Below, one piece after another: positions 1 to 5,215 of a stretch of 17,180 bases of DNA. Under the pieces are notes generated by a model. It searched no databases. It was not told the DNA's origin and worked only from the letters and a program-made list of their open reading frames with translations. The translations under genes were made by a program, and so were the position numbers. Source of the DNA: an uncultured Gemmatimonadota bacterium (lineage in GTDB: Bacteria; Gemmatimonadota; Gemmatimonadetes; Gemmatimonadales; Gemmatimonadaceae); NCBI GenBank assembly GCA_946887155.1, contig CAMPKM010000018.1:1-17180 (forward strand), written 5' to 3'. Position 1 is the first letter of the stretch, and each line of letters begins with the position of its first letter.

Positions 1-146
1 ACTACATTCGTGCAGACCTGGGCACCACCGCCTCCCGGAACGTACGACGTTTCGCGTGGTGCCCAGGTCTTCACCAATGCAGTACCAGCGTCCCTCCGTG
101 TGTTCCTGTGCTATCCGCGTTCAAGCCCCACCCGCGAAATCGCCCC
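1..146. other. Left-edge stretch with no assignable gene
   Basis: I see no recognisable gene here. All three forward frames stay open across most of it, so openness is not informative. Frame 1 reads without a stop from the window edge to a TGA at 148-150 and could be the tail of an upstream gene, but the peptide matches nothing I know. The main structure is the inverted repeat annotated separately. Confidence 0.4.
14..70. repeat. 15-bp perfect inverted repeat (hairpin)
   Basis: AGACCTGGGCACCAC at 14-28 is the exact reverse complement of 56-70, with a 27-nt loop between. The loop holds a further small dyad, AACGT/ACGTT around ACG. No T-run follows either arm, so it is not a textbook intrinsic terminator. 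It could be the end of an upstream transcription unit, a structured RNA or a recombination site remnant. The repeat is certain and its role is unknown. Confidence 0.75.
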
Positions 147-176
147 TTGACAAGGCCCACTGCGAAATCGTATTTA
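147..176 (+). promoter_or_regulatory. Probable sigma-70-type promoter of the arsR cluster
   Basis: A perfect -35 box TTGACA lies at 147-152. A weak -10-like TATTTA lies at 171-176, 18 nt away. Transcription would start near 183, inside the tandem operator and about 28 nt before the ATG at 211. The -35 box is convincing; the -10 box is only partial. Confidence 0.6.
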
Positions 177-208
177 ACCAAAGAGTTAGATAACCAAACG
201 GTTAGATA
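175..208. promoter_or_regulatory. Tandem ArsR operator (two 16-bp repeats)
   Basis: Two abutting 16-bp units, ACCAAAGAGTTAGATA (177-192) and ACCAAACGGTTAGATA (193-208), differ at two positions. Each contains a dyad: TAAC...GTTA at 175-188 and the better TAACC-AAAC-GGTTA at 191-204. The dyads are exactly 16 bp apart. They fill the space between the -10 box and the start codon of the ArsR-type gene, which is the expected place for autorepression. Binding by this ArsR protein is inference. Confidence 0.7.
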
Positions 209-210
209 GC

Positions 211-570
211 ATGACAGAATCGTTCGATCGACTAAGCCAGACGTTCGCCGCCCTCGCTGATCCCACGCGTCGAGCAATCCTCGCACGGTTGGCGTCGGGG
301 GAAGCGACAGTAAAGGAGCTATCGGAGCCGTTCTCCATGAGCGGACCTGCTATCTCGAAGCACCTGCGCGTGCTGGAAAAGGCCGGCCTCATCGCGAGGG
401 GCAGGGATGCGCAATGGCGACCGTGTCGGCTGGAGGCGGCGCCGCTCAAGGAGGTCGCGGAATGGACCAGCGACTTCAGGCAGTTCTGGGATGAGAGCTA
501 TCAGCGACTCGACGTCTACCTCACACAACTCAAGGCCAGTGAAAGGAGAAAAAATGCCCGCCGCAAATAA
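211..570 (+). CDS. ArsR-family winged-helix transcriptional regulator
   Basis: This 119-residue protein is a cytoplasmic ArsR/SmtB-type repressor, a usual length for the family. The N-terminal LADPTRRAIL segment (residues 15-24) and the winged helix-turn-helix (about 33-62, core SGPAISKHLRVLEKAGLI) are diagnostic. It has one cysteine (72) and no CxC metal site, so it is probably not a metal sensor. It belongs to the type usually paired with an AHSA1/SRPBCC protein, and that protein is encoded next, overlapping by 17 bp. The start at 211 directly follows the tandem operator and has no clear Shine-Dalgarno sequence. Autorepression of the downstream cluster is likely. The inducer is unknown. Confidence 0.93.
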   Translation: MTESFDRLSQTFAALADPTRRAILARLASGEATVKELSEPFSMSGPAISKHLRVLEKAGLIARGRDAQWRPCRLEAAPLKEVAEWTSDFRQFWDESYQRLDVYLTQLKASERRKNARRK

Positions 571-1042
571 GCACGTCACCACGTTCACGACTCCCAGCGA
601 CACCGACGTCGTGGTCACCCGCGTCTTCGATGCGCCTCGCCACCTCGTTTTTGAAGCGCACACGAGCTGCGCACATATGCCCCACTGGATGGGCCCGTAT
701 GGCTGGACCATGTCCGAGTGCACCAACGACCTTCGTCCCGGCGGTGAATTCCGCTATACGTGGAGCAAGCCTGGAGGCACCGGCATGACGATTACCGGCG
801 TGAACAAGGAGATCGATCCACCGTCGCGCATCGTGAGCACGGAATCGTGGGGCGAACCGTGGCCAGTGTCGACCAACACCATGGAGTTCACCGAGGTCGA
901 GGGGCAAACCACGCTCGTCATGACCATTCGCTATCCGTCGAAGGAAGCTCGCGACACCGCACTCGGCACCGGCATGAAGGAGGGAATGACCACCGGCTAC
1001 GAGCGACTTGACGAATACCTGTCAGCCCAGAACCGAGGTTGA
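554..1042 (+). CDS. SRPBCC / AHSA1-domain protein
   Basis: The 162-residue product is a single AHSA1 (activator of Hsp90 ATPase homologue 1-like) domain of the START/SRPBCC fold, which forms a hydrophobic ligand pocket. The diagnostic elements are the opening strand VVVTRVFDAPRHLVFEAHT (about 19-37), the following W-x-GP-x-GW stretch, LRPGGEFRY (60-68) and the C-terminal helix GMTTGYERLDEYL. The frame is open further upstream, but the ATG at 554 is chosen because AGGAG (544-548) lies five bases before it. The gene overlaps the ArsR-type gene by 17 bp, which indicates translational coupling. The ligand and any enzymatic activity cannot be read from the sequence. Confidence 0.9.
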   Translation: MPAANKHVTTFTTPSDTDVVVTRVFDAPRHLVFEAHTSCAHMPHWMGPYGWTMSECTNDLRPGGEFRYTWSKPGGTGMTITGVNKEIDPPSRIVSTESWGEPWPVSTNTMEFTEVEGQTTLVMTIRYPSKEARDTALGTGMKEGMTTGYERLDEYLSAQNRG

Positions 1043-1100
1043 CGCCGGCTGGCACCACTCCGACTTCCGCCTTCAGCCTTCCTCTTTCCGCGAGTAAAAA

Positions 1101-1565
1101 ATGATCGACGAACCTCGAATCGAGCAGACGGGCGCCCTGAAGACCGCCGTCATCCACCTGACGATCCCTCGAAACAGGATCCAGGAAGAAATGGGCCCGG
1201 GCTACAACGAACTGATGTCCACCCTCAAGTCGCAGGGAATCAAGCCCGCTGGTCCATGGTTCTCCCATCACCTGCGCATGGATCCCGCCGTCTTCGACTT
1301 CGAGATCGGCGTGCCGGTCTCGGGCGAAGTCAAGGCGGAGGGCCGCGTGAAGCCCGGTCAGTTGCCTGCGTCAAAGGTCGCGCGGACGACGTACCGGGGC
1401 GACTACGACGGACTCGCTCCCGCCTGGGGCGAGTTCGATGCCTGGCTCACGCAGCATGGCCACGCCCCGATCGGCGACCTGTGGGAGGTGTACACCGCGG
1501 GGCCCGAGACCGGCAACGACCCGTCGTTGTATCGCACGGAACTGAACCGCCCATTGCAGGACTGA
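1101..1565 (+). CDS. GyrI-like (AraC effector-binding) domain protein
   Basis: This 154-residue cytoplasmic protein looks like a stand-alone GyrI-like/effector-binding domain (SHS2 fold), the family of drug-binding sensor halves and GyrI. Supporting stretches are the early strand ALKTAVIHLTIP, PAGPWFSHHLR, the strand DFEIGVPVSG, the VARTTYRGDYDGL motif (about residues 94-106) and the closing WEVYTAGPE. No DNA-binding domain is attached. It starts 58 bp after the AHSA1 gene and has only a weak ribosome-binding site, so it is probably read through from the ArsR-controlled promoter. Together with AHSA1 it suggests handling or sensing of small hydrophobic compounds; that is inference. Confidence 0.85.
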   Translation: MIDEPRIEQTGALKTAVIHLTIPRNRIQEEMGPGYNELMSTLKSQGIKPAGPWFSHHLRMDPAVFDFEIGVPVSGEVKAEGRVKPGQLPASKVARTTYRGDYDGLAPAWGEFDAWLTQHGHAPIGDLWEVYTAGPETGNDPSLYRTELNRPLQD

Positions 1566-1602
1566 CAGGTTCTGCCTGACGACAACCAGTGCCAGGACTG
1601 AC
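1557..1602 (+). repeat. 10-bp direct repeat after the GyrI-like gene
   Basis: CAGGACTGAC occurs at 1557-1566 and again at 1593-1602, 36 bp apart. The first copy contains the stop codon of the GyrI-like gene. It may be a small local duplication, with no evident function. Confidence 0.4.
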
Positions 1603-1619
1603 GGGGCCTCCTCGAAATC

Positions 1620-2354
1620 GTGACTGACTTCGAATCATTTGGTACCCTGCACCTGGCATCGGTTGTCGCGCTGACGATAGCCATCGCCGCGCTTTGTCTG
1701 GCGGGACGAAGCCTGCATGCGACGCCCAGGCGCCGGATGGAAGCGACGATGGCCGGCCTCATTGCCGCATTCTGGATCGGCTATCAGGTCTACGACAACG
1801 TCACGCAGGGCATCGGCCTCAGAAACTCGCTGCCGCTCCAGCTCTGCGACATCGTCGCCATCATCGCGGCACTCGAGTTCGCACGTCCGTCGCGCAACGT
1901 GCACGCGCTGGCATACTTCTGGGGCGTTGCGCTCAGTAGCCAGGCCCTCGTCACGCCCGATCTCGCCGGCGGGCCATCAACGCTCGGGTTCTGGGCCTTC
2001 TGGGTCTACCATCTGTTCGTGGTCGGATCCGGCATTTACGCGGTGACCGTGCGCGCATTCCGGCCCGCGTGGCGCGACCTGCGACTCGCGATACTCGCCG
2101 GACTCACGTACGCGATCCCCGTCTTCGCGCTGGATGCCGCGCTCGAACTCAACTACGGCTACCTCGGCCGGTCCAATCCCGGCCAGCCAACCCTTATCGA
2201 CTTGCTGGGGTCATGGCCGTTACGCGTCGTCTTCATGGTCGCGCTGGCGATACTCGCCATGATCCTGTTCTGGTTGCCATGGCTTGCCAGCCGTCCTCGG
2301 CACGTCGTGGACGCGCTGGACCACACTGATCGAAAGGCGCTCACCGAAAGCTGA
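1620..2354 (+). CDS. TIGR02206 / YwaF-type seven-helix integral membrane protein
   Basis: This 244-residue inner-membrane protein has about seven hydrophobic segments (near residues 8-29, 40-61, 71-89, 95-115, 122-144, 154-175 and 200-225). The motif LPLQLCDIVAI after the second helix is the hallmark I associate with the TIGR02206/YwaF family, and W/Y-rich loops and the charged C-terminal tail also fit. Members have no settled function that I know of. The start is GTG at 1620, 54 bp after the GyrI-like gene, with no good Shine-Dalgarno sequence. It is probably the last gene of the ArsR-controlled cluster, followed 38 bp later by a convergent gene. Confidence 0.82.
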   Translation: MTDFESFGTLHLASVVALTIAIAALCLAGRSLHATPRRRMEATMAGLIAAFWIGYQVYDNVTQGIGLRNSLPLQLCDIVAIIAALEFARPSRNVHALAYFWGVALSSQALVTPDLAGGPSTLGFWAFWVYHLFVVGSGIYAVTVRAFRPAWRDLRLAILAGLTYAIPVFALDAALELNYGYLGRSNPGQPTLIDLLGSWPLRVVFMVALAILAMILFWLPWLASRPRHVVDALDHTDRKALTES

Positions 2355-2392
2355 CCCGTCGCAGGTCGAACCGGTCGTGATGGCGATCGGCG

Positions 2393-2785
2393 TCAGGCCT
2401 GCCTGGATTTGGCCACACGTGCGTGGCCCAACCGTTCATCCAGCTGCCTGACGAGTCGCCGCGGCGCCGACAGTCGCCACGCGGCTTCGACCAGGTCGTG
2501 CAGGTCCGCGATTCGTACGTTCCGCAGGTTGACCAGCACCGACGGATGCGCCCGATAGTGATCGGTTGTGAAGAACGTGTCCGGATCTTGTTGCATGCGG
2601 AGATCGCGCTCGACAAACCCGCACTTCACGATCAATGTTTCGCCGTCCTCGCGCAGACGCGCGAGAAACTTCCCGACGACGCGGAATCCCGGTGTCCCAT
2701 AACACGGTGCCTCCTCGACTCCCGGGAAGTCGAGCAGCACTGACCGTGCACGTTCGAGCGGGGTCGATCCTGACTTGCGGCCCAT
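2393..2785 (-). CDS. MmcQ/YjbR-family protein
   Basis: The 130-residue product matches the small MmcQ/YjbR family (CyaY-like fold, often labelled DNA-binding protein). It shows LLDFPGVEEAPCYGTPGFRV near the start, the strand KFLARLREDGETLIVKC, a DPDTFF-TTDHY-HPSVLVNL region and a C-terminal helix with LVEAAWRLSAPRRL. The frame is open upstream to 2926, but that extension is Cys/Gly/Arg-rich and unlike the family. The ATG at 2785, with GGGG just upstream, gives the normal family length. The gene converges on the membrane-protein gene. The biological role is not established. Confidence 0.85.
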   Translation of the reverse strand: MGRKSGSTPLERARSVLLDFPGVEEAPCYGTPGFRVVGKFLARLREDGETLIVKCGFVERDLRMQQDPDTFFTTDHYRAHPSVLVNLRNVRIADLHDLVEAAWRLSAPRRLVRQLDERLGHARVAKSRQA

Positions 2786-2924
2786 GATCCCCGTGCCTGT
2801 TGTCCCTGAGTGCAAGGTCCAGCAAGGGCCGCGCCGCCGCGACCCTGTGGTGACAGAACGACACATCGGCCCCTTCGAATAACTGCATGATGCGCCGATA
2901 TTTAGGCAACATTCTGGAGAATCC
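2786..2924. other. Spacer between the MmcQ/YjbR gene and the mini-ORF
   Basis: No gene is supported here. The minus-strand frames stay open, but their peptides are not recognisable. On the plus strand a weak TATTTA (2899-2904) could serve as a -10 box for the mini-ORF and AraC unit, with only a poor -35 candidate (TTCGAA, 2874-2879) at 19 nt. Confidence 0.35.
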
Positions 2925-3014
2925 ATGTTTGTGAGAGGCGCGGACGCTTTTGGAAAATTCTTCCGGGATCACCACCAGGTCGCCGTTGCGACCAGTCAAC
3001 CGACCGGCGCATGA
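2925..3014 (+). CDS. Possible 29-residue leader ORF coupled to the AraC gene
   Basis: A 30-codon ORF (ATG 2925, stop TGA 3012-3014) begins five bases after a good ribosome-binding site, TGGAG (2915-2919). Its stop overlaps the AraC start as ATGA. The AraC gene has no Shine-Dalgarno sequence of its own, so translation coupled to this mini-ORF would explain how it is read. The peptide (MFVRGADAFGKFFRDHHQ...) resembles no family I know and has neither a membrane segment nor a regulatory run of one amino acid. It could also be an accidental ORF. Confidence 0.4.
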   Translation: MFVRGADAFGKFFRDHHQVAVATSQPTGA

Positions 3015-3874
3015 CTGAACGGCCAGCGGACTCACTCGCCTCCGAAACGGAGGTCGCCCGGATCGACCTCTCCTGTGGCCGGTTCGATGCCCTCCGCGCG
3101 CGGCATTTCATCCAGCGCTTCCCCCCGCACTTTCACGACACGTTCGCCATCGGCGTCGTCGAATCGGGATCGACGCGACTACTCACGCATCGCGGTGAAT
3201 GGATCGCTCGCGCCGGTTCCATCCTGGCCTTTTCGCCCGGTGAAGTCCACGGCGCCGAAGCGTTAGGCAGCCGAGGGTACACGTATCGGATGATTTATCC
3301 CTCGCGGGCGTTCATGCGGGAGATCGCGGTGTTACCGGGCGGTGACGACGACCGTACGCCGCTCTTTCGTACGCCGGTCATCGAGGATCGCGAGTTGGCG
3401 AGCACGTTACGGAAGGCGCACCTGCCGCTCATGGCCGGCGACTGGCGTGCGACCGCCGAGTCTCGGCTCATCGAAGGTTTGCGTTCCCTCGCGGCCAGGC
3501 ATGGCGCGTTCCGGGAGCACCGGGAGCCGATGCCGCCGCTGCATCTCGAAGTCGCCGAGAAAGCGCGCGCGCTCCTCCAGGCGCGTTTTGCCCAGCATGT
3601 GCGGTTGTCGATGGTGGCGGACGAATGCGGGATGACGCTCTTTCACCTGATTCGCGTCTTCCGTCGCGTAATGGGCGTTCCACCGTACGCGTACCTCGTT
3701 CAACTGCGCGTCAATCGGGCCCAGGCGATGTTGTGTGCCGGTGGAAACATTGCCGACGTGGCCTATGCCTGCGGCTTCTGCGACCAGAGTCACCTGAACC
3801 GAATGTTCAAGAAGGCCGTGGGTGTACCGCCCGGCCAGTACGTTCGACAAGTCAGGCAGCGCAGCGCTGCTTGA
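3011..3874 (+). CDS. AraC-family transcriptional regulator
   Basis: This 287-residue regulator has an N-terminal cupin-type AraC ligand-binding domain (about residues 20-160). It carries the PHFHDTFAIGVVESGS strand with His40/His42 and the GSILAFSPGEVHGAE stretch. A C-terminal AraC/XylS double helix-turn-helix follows (about 185-283), with LSMVADECGMTLFHLIRVFRR in the first unit and IADVAYACGFCDQSHLNRMFKKAVGVPPGQY in the second. The ATG at 3011 lacks a ribosome-binding site and overlaps the stop of a mini-ORF (ATGA). Its 3' end lies three bases from the convergent hydrolase gene. The target and effector are unknown. Confidence 0.93.
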   Translation: MTERPADSLASETEVARIDLSCGRFDALRARHFIQRFPPHFHDTFAIGVVESGSTRLLTHRGEWIARAGSILAFSPGEVHGAEALGSRGYTYRMIYPSRAFMREIAVLPGGDDDRTPLFRTPVIEDRELASTLRKAHLPLMAGDWRATAESRLIEGLRSLAARHGAFREHREPMPPLHLEVAEKARALLQARFAQHVRLSMVADECGMTLFHLIRVFRRVMGVPPYAYLVQLRVNRAQAMLCAGGNIADVAYACGFCDQSHLNRMFKKAVGVPPGQYVRQVRQRSAA

Positions 3875-3877
3875 CGA

Positions 3878-4645
3878 TTACGCCGTGGCGGTGAGGTCGC
3901 TCATGACCTCGTTGGCGGCGCTCAGCAGGACCGCGTGCGGTCCGTCGAACGGACGGAAGTCGACCTGGTAACCGCGCTGGATCAGGTCGGGCACGATGAG
4001 TTCACTCGTGACCTCGAAGGTCAGCACCTGGTCGCCTCGGCCATGCGTGATGAGGATCGGCGGATCTCCGAATTCCGAGACCTCGATGATGAAGCCGGGT
4101 GAGTAGGCCACGACCCGTGAAAAGAAATCACCGTTGGCCCGGCCGATCGCCAGCGAATACGTGGCGCCATCGGAGAAACCCGACATGACGATGCGCCGCG
4201 GATCGATGCTCCAGCGGTCGAAGATCCACTGCATCGCCGCATTGATGCGGAACGGGTCTGGGCCAAAGTTGTGGCGAATGGCGTCCCAGGTCCCGTTGTT
4301 CGAAAACGGCGCCAGTACGATGACTCCTGCTTCCTCAGCTCCGGGTGCGAACGCGTTGATGAAGAATTCGACGGTTCTGAGCGCACCGTGGAGGAACACG
4401 ACCATCGGCACCGGTTTCGTTCGATCGACGGTGGACGGCACGTAGTACATCGCGTCCACGTCCTCGTTGGAGAAGTACTGGATGCCGGGCGTGCCGAGGA
4501 AGGTGGGATTCCCCGGACGCGCCGGCAGGCGATACACGTCGCTTTCCGGCCCGGCTGGTTCGGAGTCGAACTCGAAGCAACCGGTGAGTGCGCCGGCGCC
4601 GAGGACCTGGAGGCTGCGTCGAACCGCTTCGCGTCTGCTGAGCAT
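3878..4645 (-). CDS. Secreted alpha/beta-hydrolase lipoprotein (esterase / PHB depolymerase-like)
   Basis: The 255-residue product begins with a signal of Tat-lipoprotein character: SRREAVRR at residues 3-10, a short hydrophobic stretch, then the lipobox LTGC with Cys23. It should therefore be an exported, lipid-anchored protein. The hydrolase core has the oxyanion motif FLHG (84-87), the nucleophile elbow GFSDG (Ser158), a likely acid Asp205 in HGRGDQVL and a likely His237 in DGPHAV. The closest family type is the PHB depolymerase/feruloyl-esterase-like group; the substrate is unknown. The start has only a weak ribosome-binding site, but it is the one that yields the complete signal peptide. 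It converges on AraC with a 3-bp gap. Confidence 0.88.
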   Translation of the reverse strand: MLSRREAVRRSLQVLGAGALTGCFEFDSEPAGPESDVYRLPARPGNPTFLGTPGIQYFSNEDVDAMYYVPSTVDRTKPVPMVVFLHGALRTVEFFINAFAPGAEEAGVIVLAPFSNNGTWDAIRHNFGPDPFRINAAMQWIFDRWSIDPRRIVMSGFSDGATYSLAIGRANGDFFSRVVAYSPGFIIEVSEFGDPPILITHGRGDQVLTFEVTSELIVPDLIQRGYQVDFRPFDGPHAVLLSAANEVMSDLTATA

Positions 4646-4798
4646 GCCTGAGATCTAATGAGATGTGGTATGCGTGTCCTAGGACAATCTTGATTTGGCG
4701 CCGGTGACGAGTTGAGGAGTGATGAGATGAGGAGGTTGATGGTGCACTCGGCGACGGAAGCGCCCTGGGACGAAAGGCCGTACAGAGATGATGCGATG

Positions 4799-4819
4799 TG
4801 CCGGGACCCAACCCCGGCA
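4799..4819. repeat. Small hairpin upstream of the PadR promoter
   Basis: TGCCGGG (4799-4805) pairs with CCCGGCA (4813-4819) around a 7-nt loop. It ends three bases before the -35 box of the PadR promoter. It could insulate against upstream transcription or be chance. The preceding stretch, 4646-4798, holds no gene I can support. Confidence 0.4.
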
Positions 4820-4821
4820 GC

Positions 4822-4850
4822 TTGACGACACCGGTGCGGGTCGCCATTCT
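4822..4850 (+). promoter_or_regulatory. Probable promoter of the padR-ADOP operon
   Basis: TTGACG (4822-4827) is a good -35 box, with CATTCT (4845-4850) as a weak -10 box at 17-nt spacing. The predicted start lies near 4857, at the left end of the dyad annotated next. The pairing with a well-placed operator supports the call despite the poor -10. Confidence 0.5.
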
Positions 4851-4856
4851 AGTCAC

Positions 4857-4872
4857 ACGCTTACATAAGCGT
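4857..4872. promoter_or_regulatory. Likely PadR operator (7+7 dyad)
   Basis: ACGCTTA (4857-4863) and TAAGCGT (4866-4872) are exact reverse complements separated by CA. The site covers the predicted transcription start and ends six bases before the ribosome-binding GGAG of the PadR gene. A homodimeric PadR protein repressing its own operon from here is the natural reading. The dyad is seen directly; the binding is inferred. Confidence 0.65.
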
Positions 4873-4888
4873 CTTACTGGAGTGGCCT

Positions 4889-5215
4889 TTGTCAGCACTG
4901 GACCTGATGCACGGAACGGTCGACCTCCTCGTCCTGCGGACCCTGGCGTGGGAGTCGATGCACGGATACGGGATCTCGCAGTTCGTGCGCGATCGGACGG
5001 GCGGGAAAATCGCGATCGAAAGCGCCGCGCTGTACCAGGCGCTCCACCGGCTCGAGAAACGTCAGTTCGTTCGGGCCTGGTGGGGCGTCTCCGACAACAA
5101 CCGCCGCGCCAAGTTCTACCAACTGACGCCGGCGGGCAGGAAGCAGTTGCGGGACCAGTCCGGTGAACTGAAGGAATACGTAGCGGCACTCTACGCCGTG
5201 CTCGATCCCGCCTAG
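4889..5215 (+). CDS. PadR-family transcriptional repressor
   Basis: This 108-residue protein is a short PadR-type winged-helix regulator. It has the signature DLMHGTVDLLVLRTLAWE (residues 5-22), MHGYGISQ (24-31), ESAALYQALHRLEKR around 44-58 and the wing ending in KFYQLTPAGRKQL. It starts at TTG (4889), chosen because GGAG (4879-4882) lies six bases upstream and because the protein then begins a few residues before the conserved LMHGT; no ATG fits as well. Its stop overlaps the start of the permease by one base (TAGTG). The pair is the common PadR-ADOP arrangement, so PadR probably represses itself and the permease. The inducer is unknown. Confidence 0.93.
   Translation: MSALDLMHGTVDLLVLRTLAWESMHGYGISQFVRDRTGGKIAIESAALYQALHRLEKRQFVRAWWGVSDNNRRAKFYQLTPAGRKQLRDQSGELKEYVAALYAVLDPA

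Noticed and set aside
185..207. GTTAGAT twice, and GTTAGGC elsewhere, as integron attC core sites
   Set aside because: The words fit GTTRRRY, but there is no partner RYYYAAC with the imperfect stem of an attC site, no integrase, and most GTTAGGC copies are in-frame codons.
407..553. N-terminal extension of the AHSA1 protein
   Set aside because: The extension is Arg/Ser-rich, lies inside arsR in another frame, and a strong ribosome-binding site marks the ATG at 554.
2436..3035. 199-residue minus-strand frame with a plausible-looking middle part upstream of the MmcQ/YjbR gene
   Set aside because: It overlaps the MmcQ/YjbR gene in another frame and matches no family; I could not show it is a gene or a remnant.
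3861..3870. GCAGCGCTGC palindrome at the AraC 3' end as a terminator
   Set aside because: It has no loop, lies within codons of a common Gln-Arg-Ser-Ala tail and has no T-run.
4709..4745. Purine-rich GATGAG/GAGGAG-like stretch as a repeat or ribosome-binding array
   Set aside because: Units are irregular and no supported ORF starts after it; probably low-complexity spacer.
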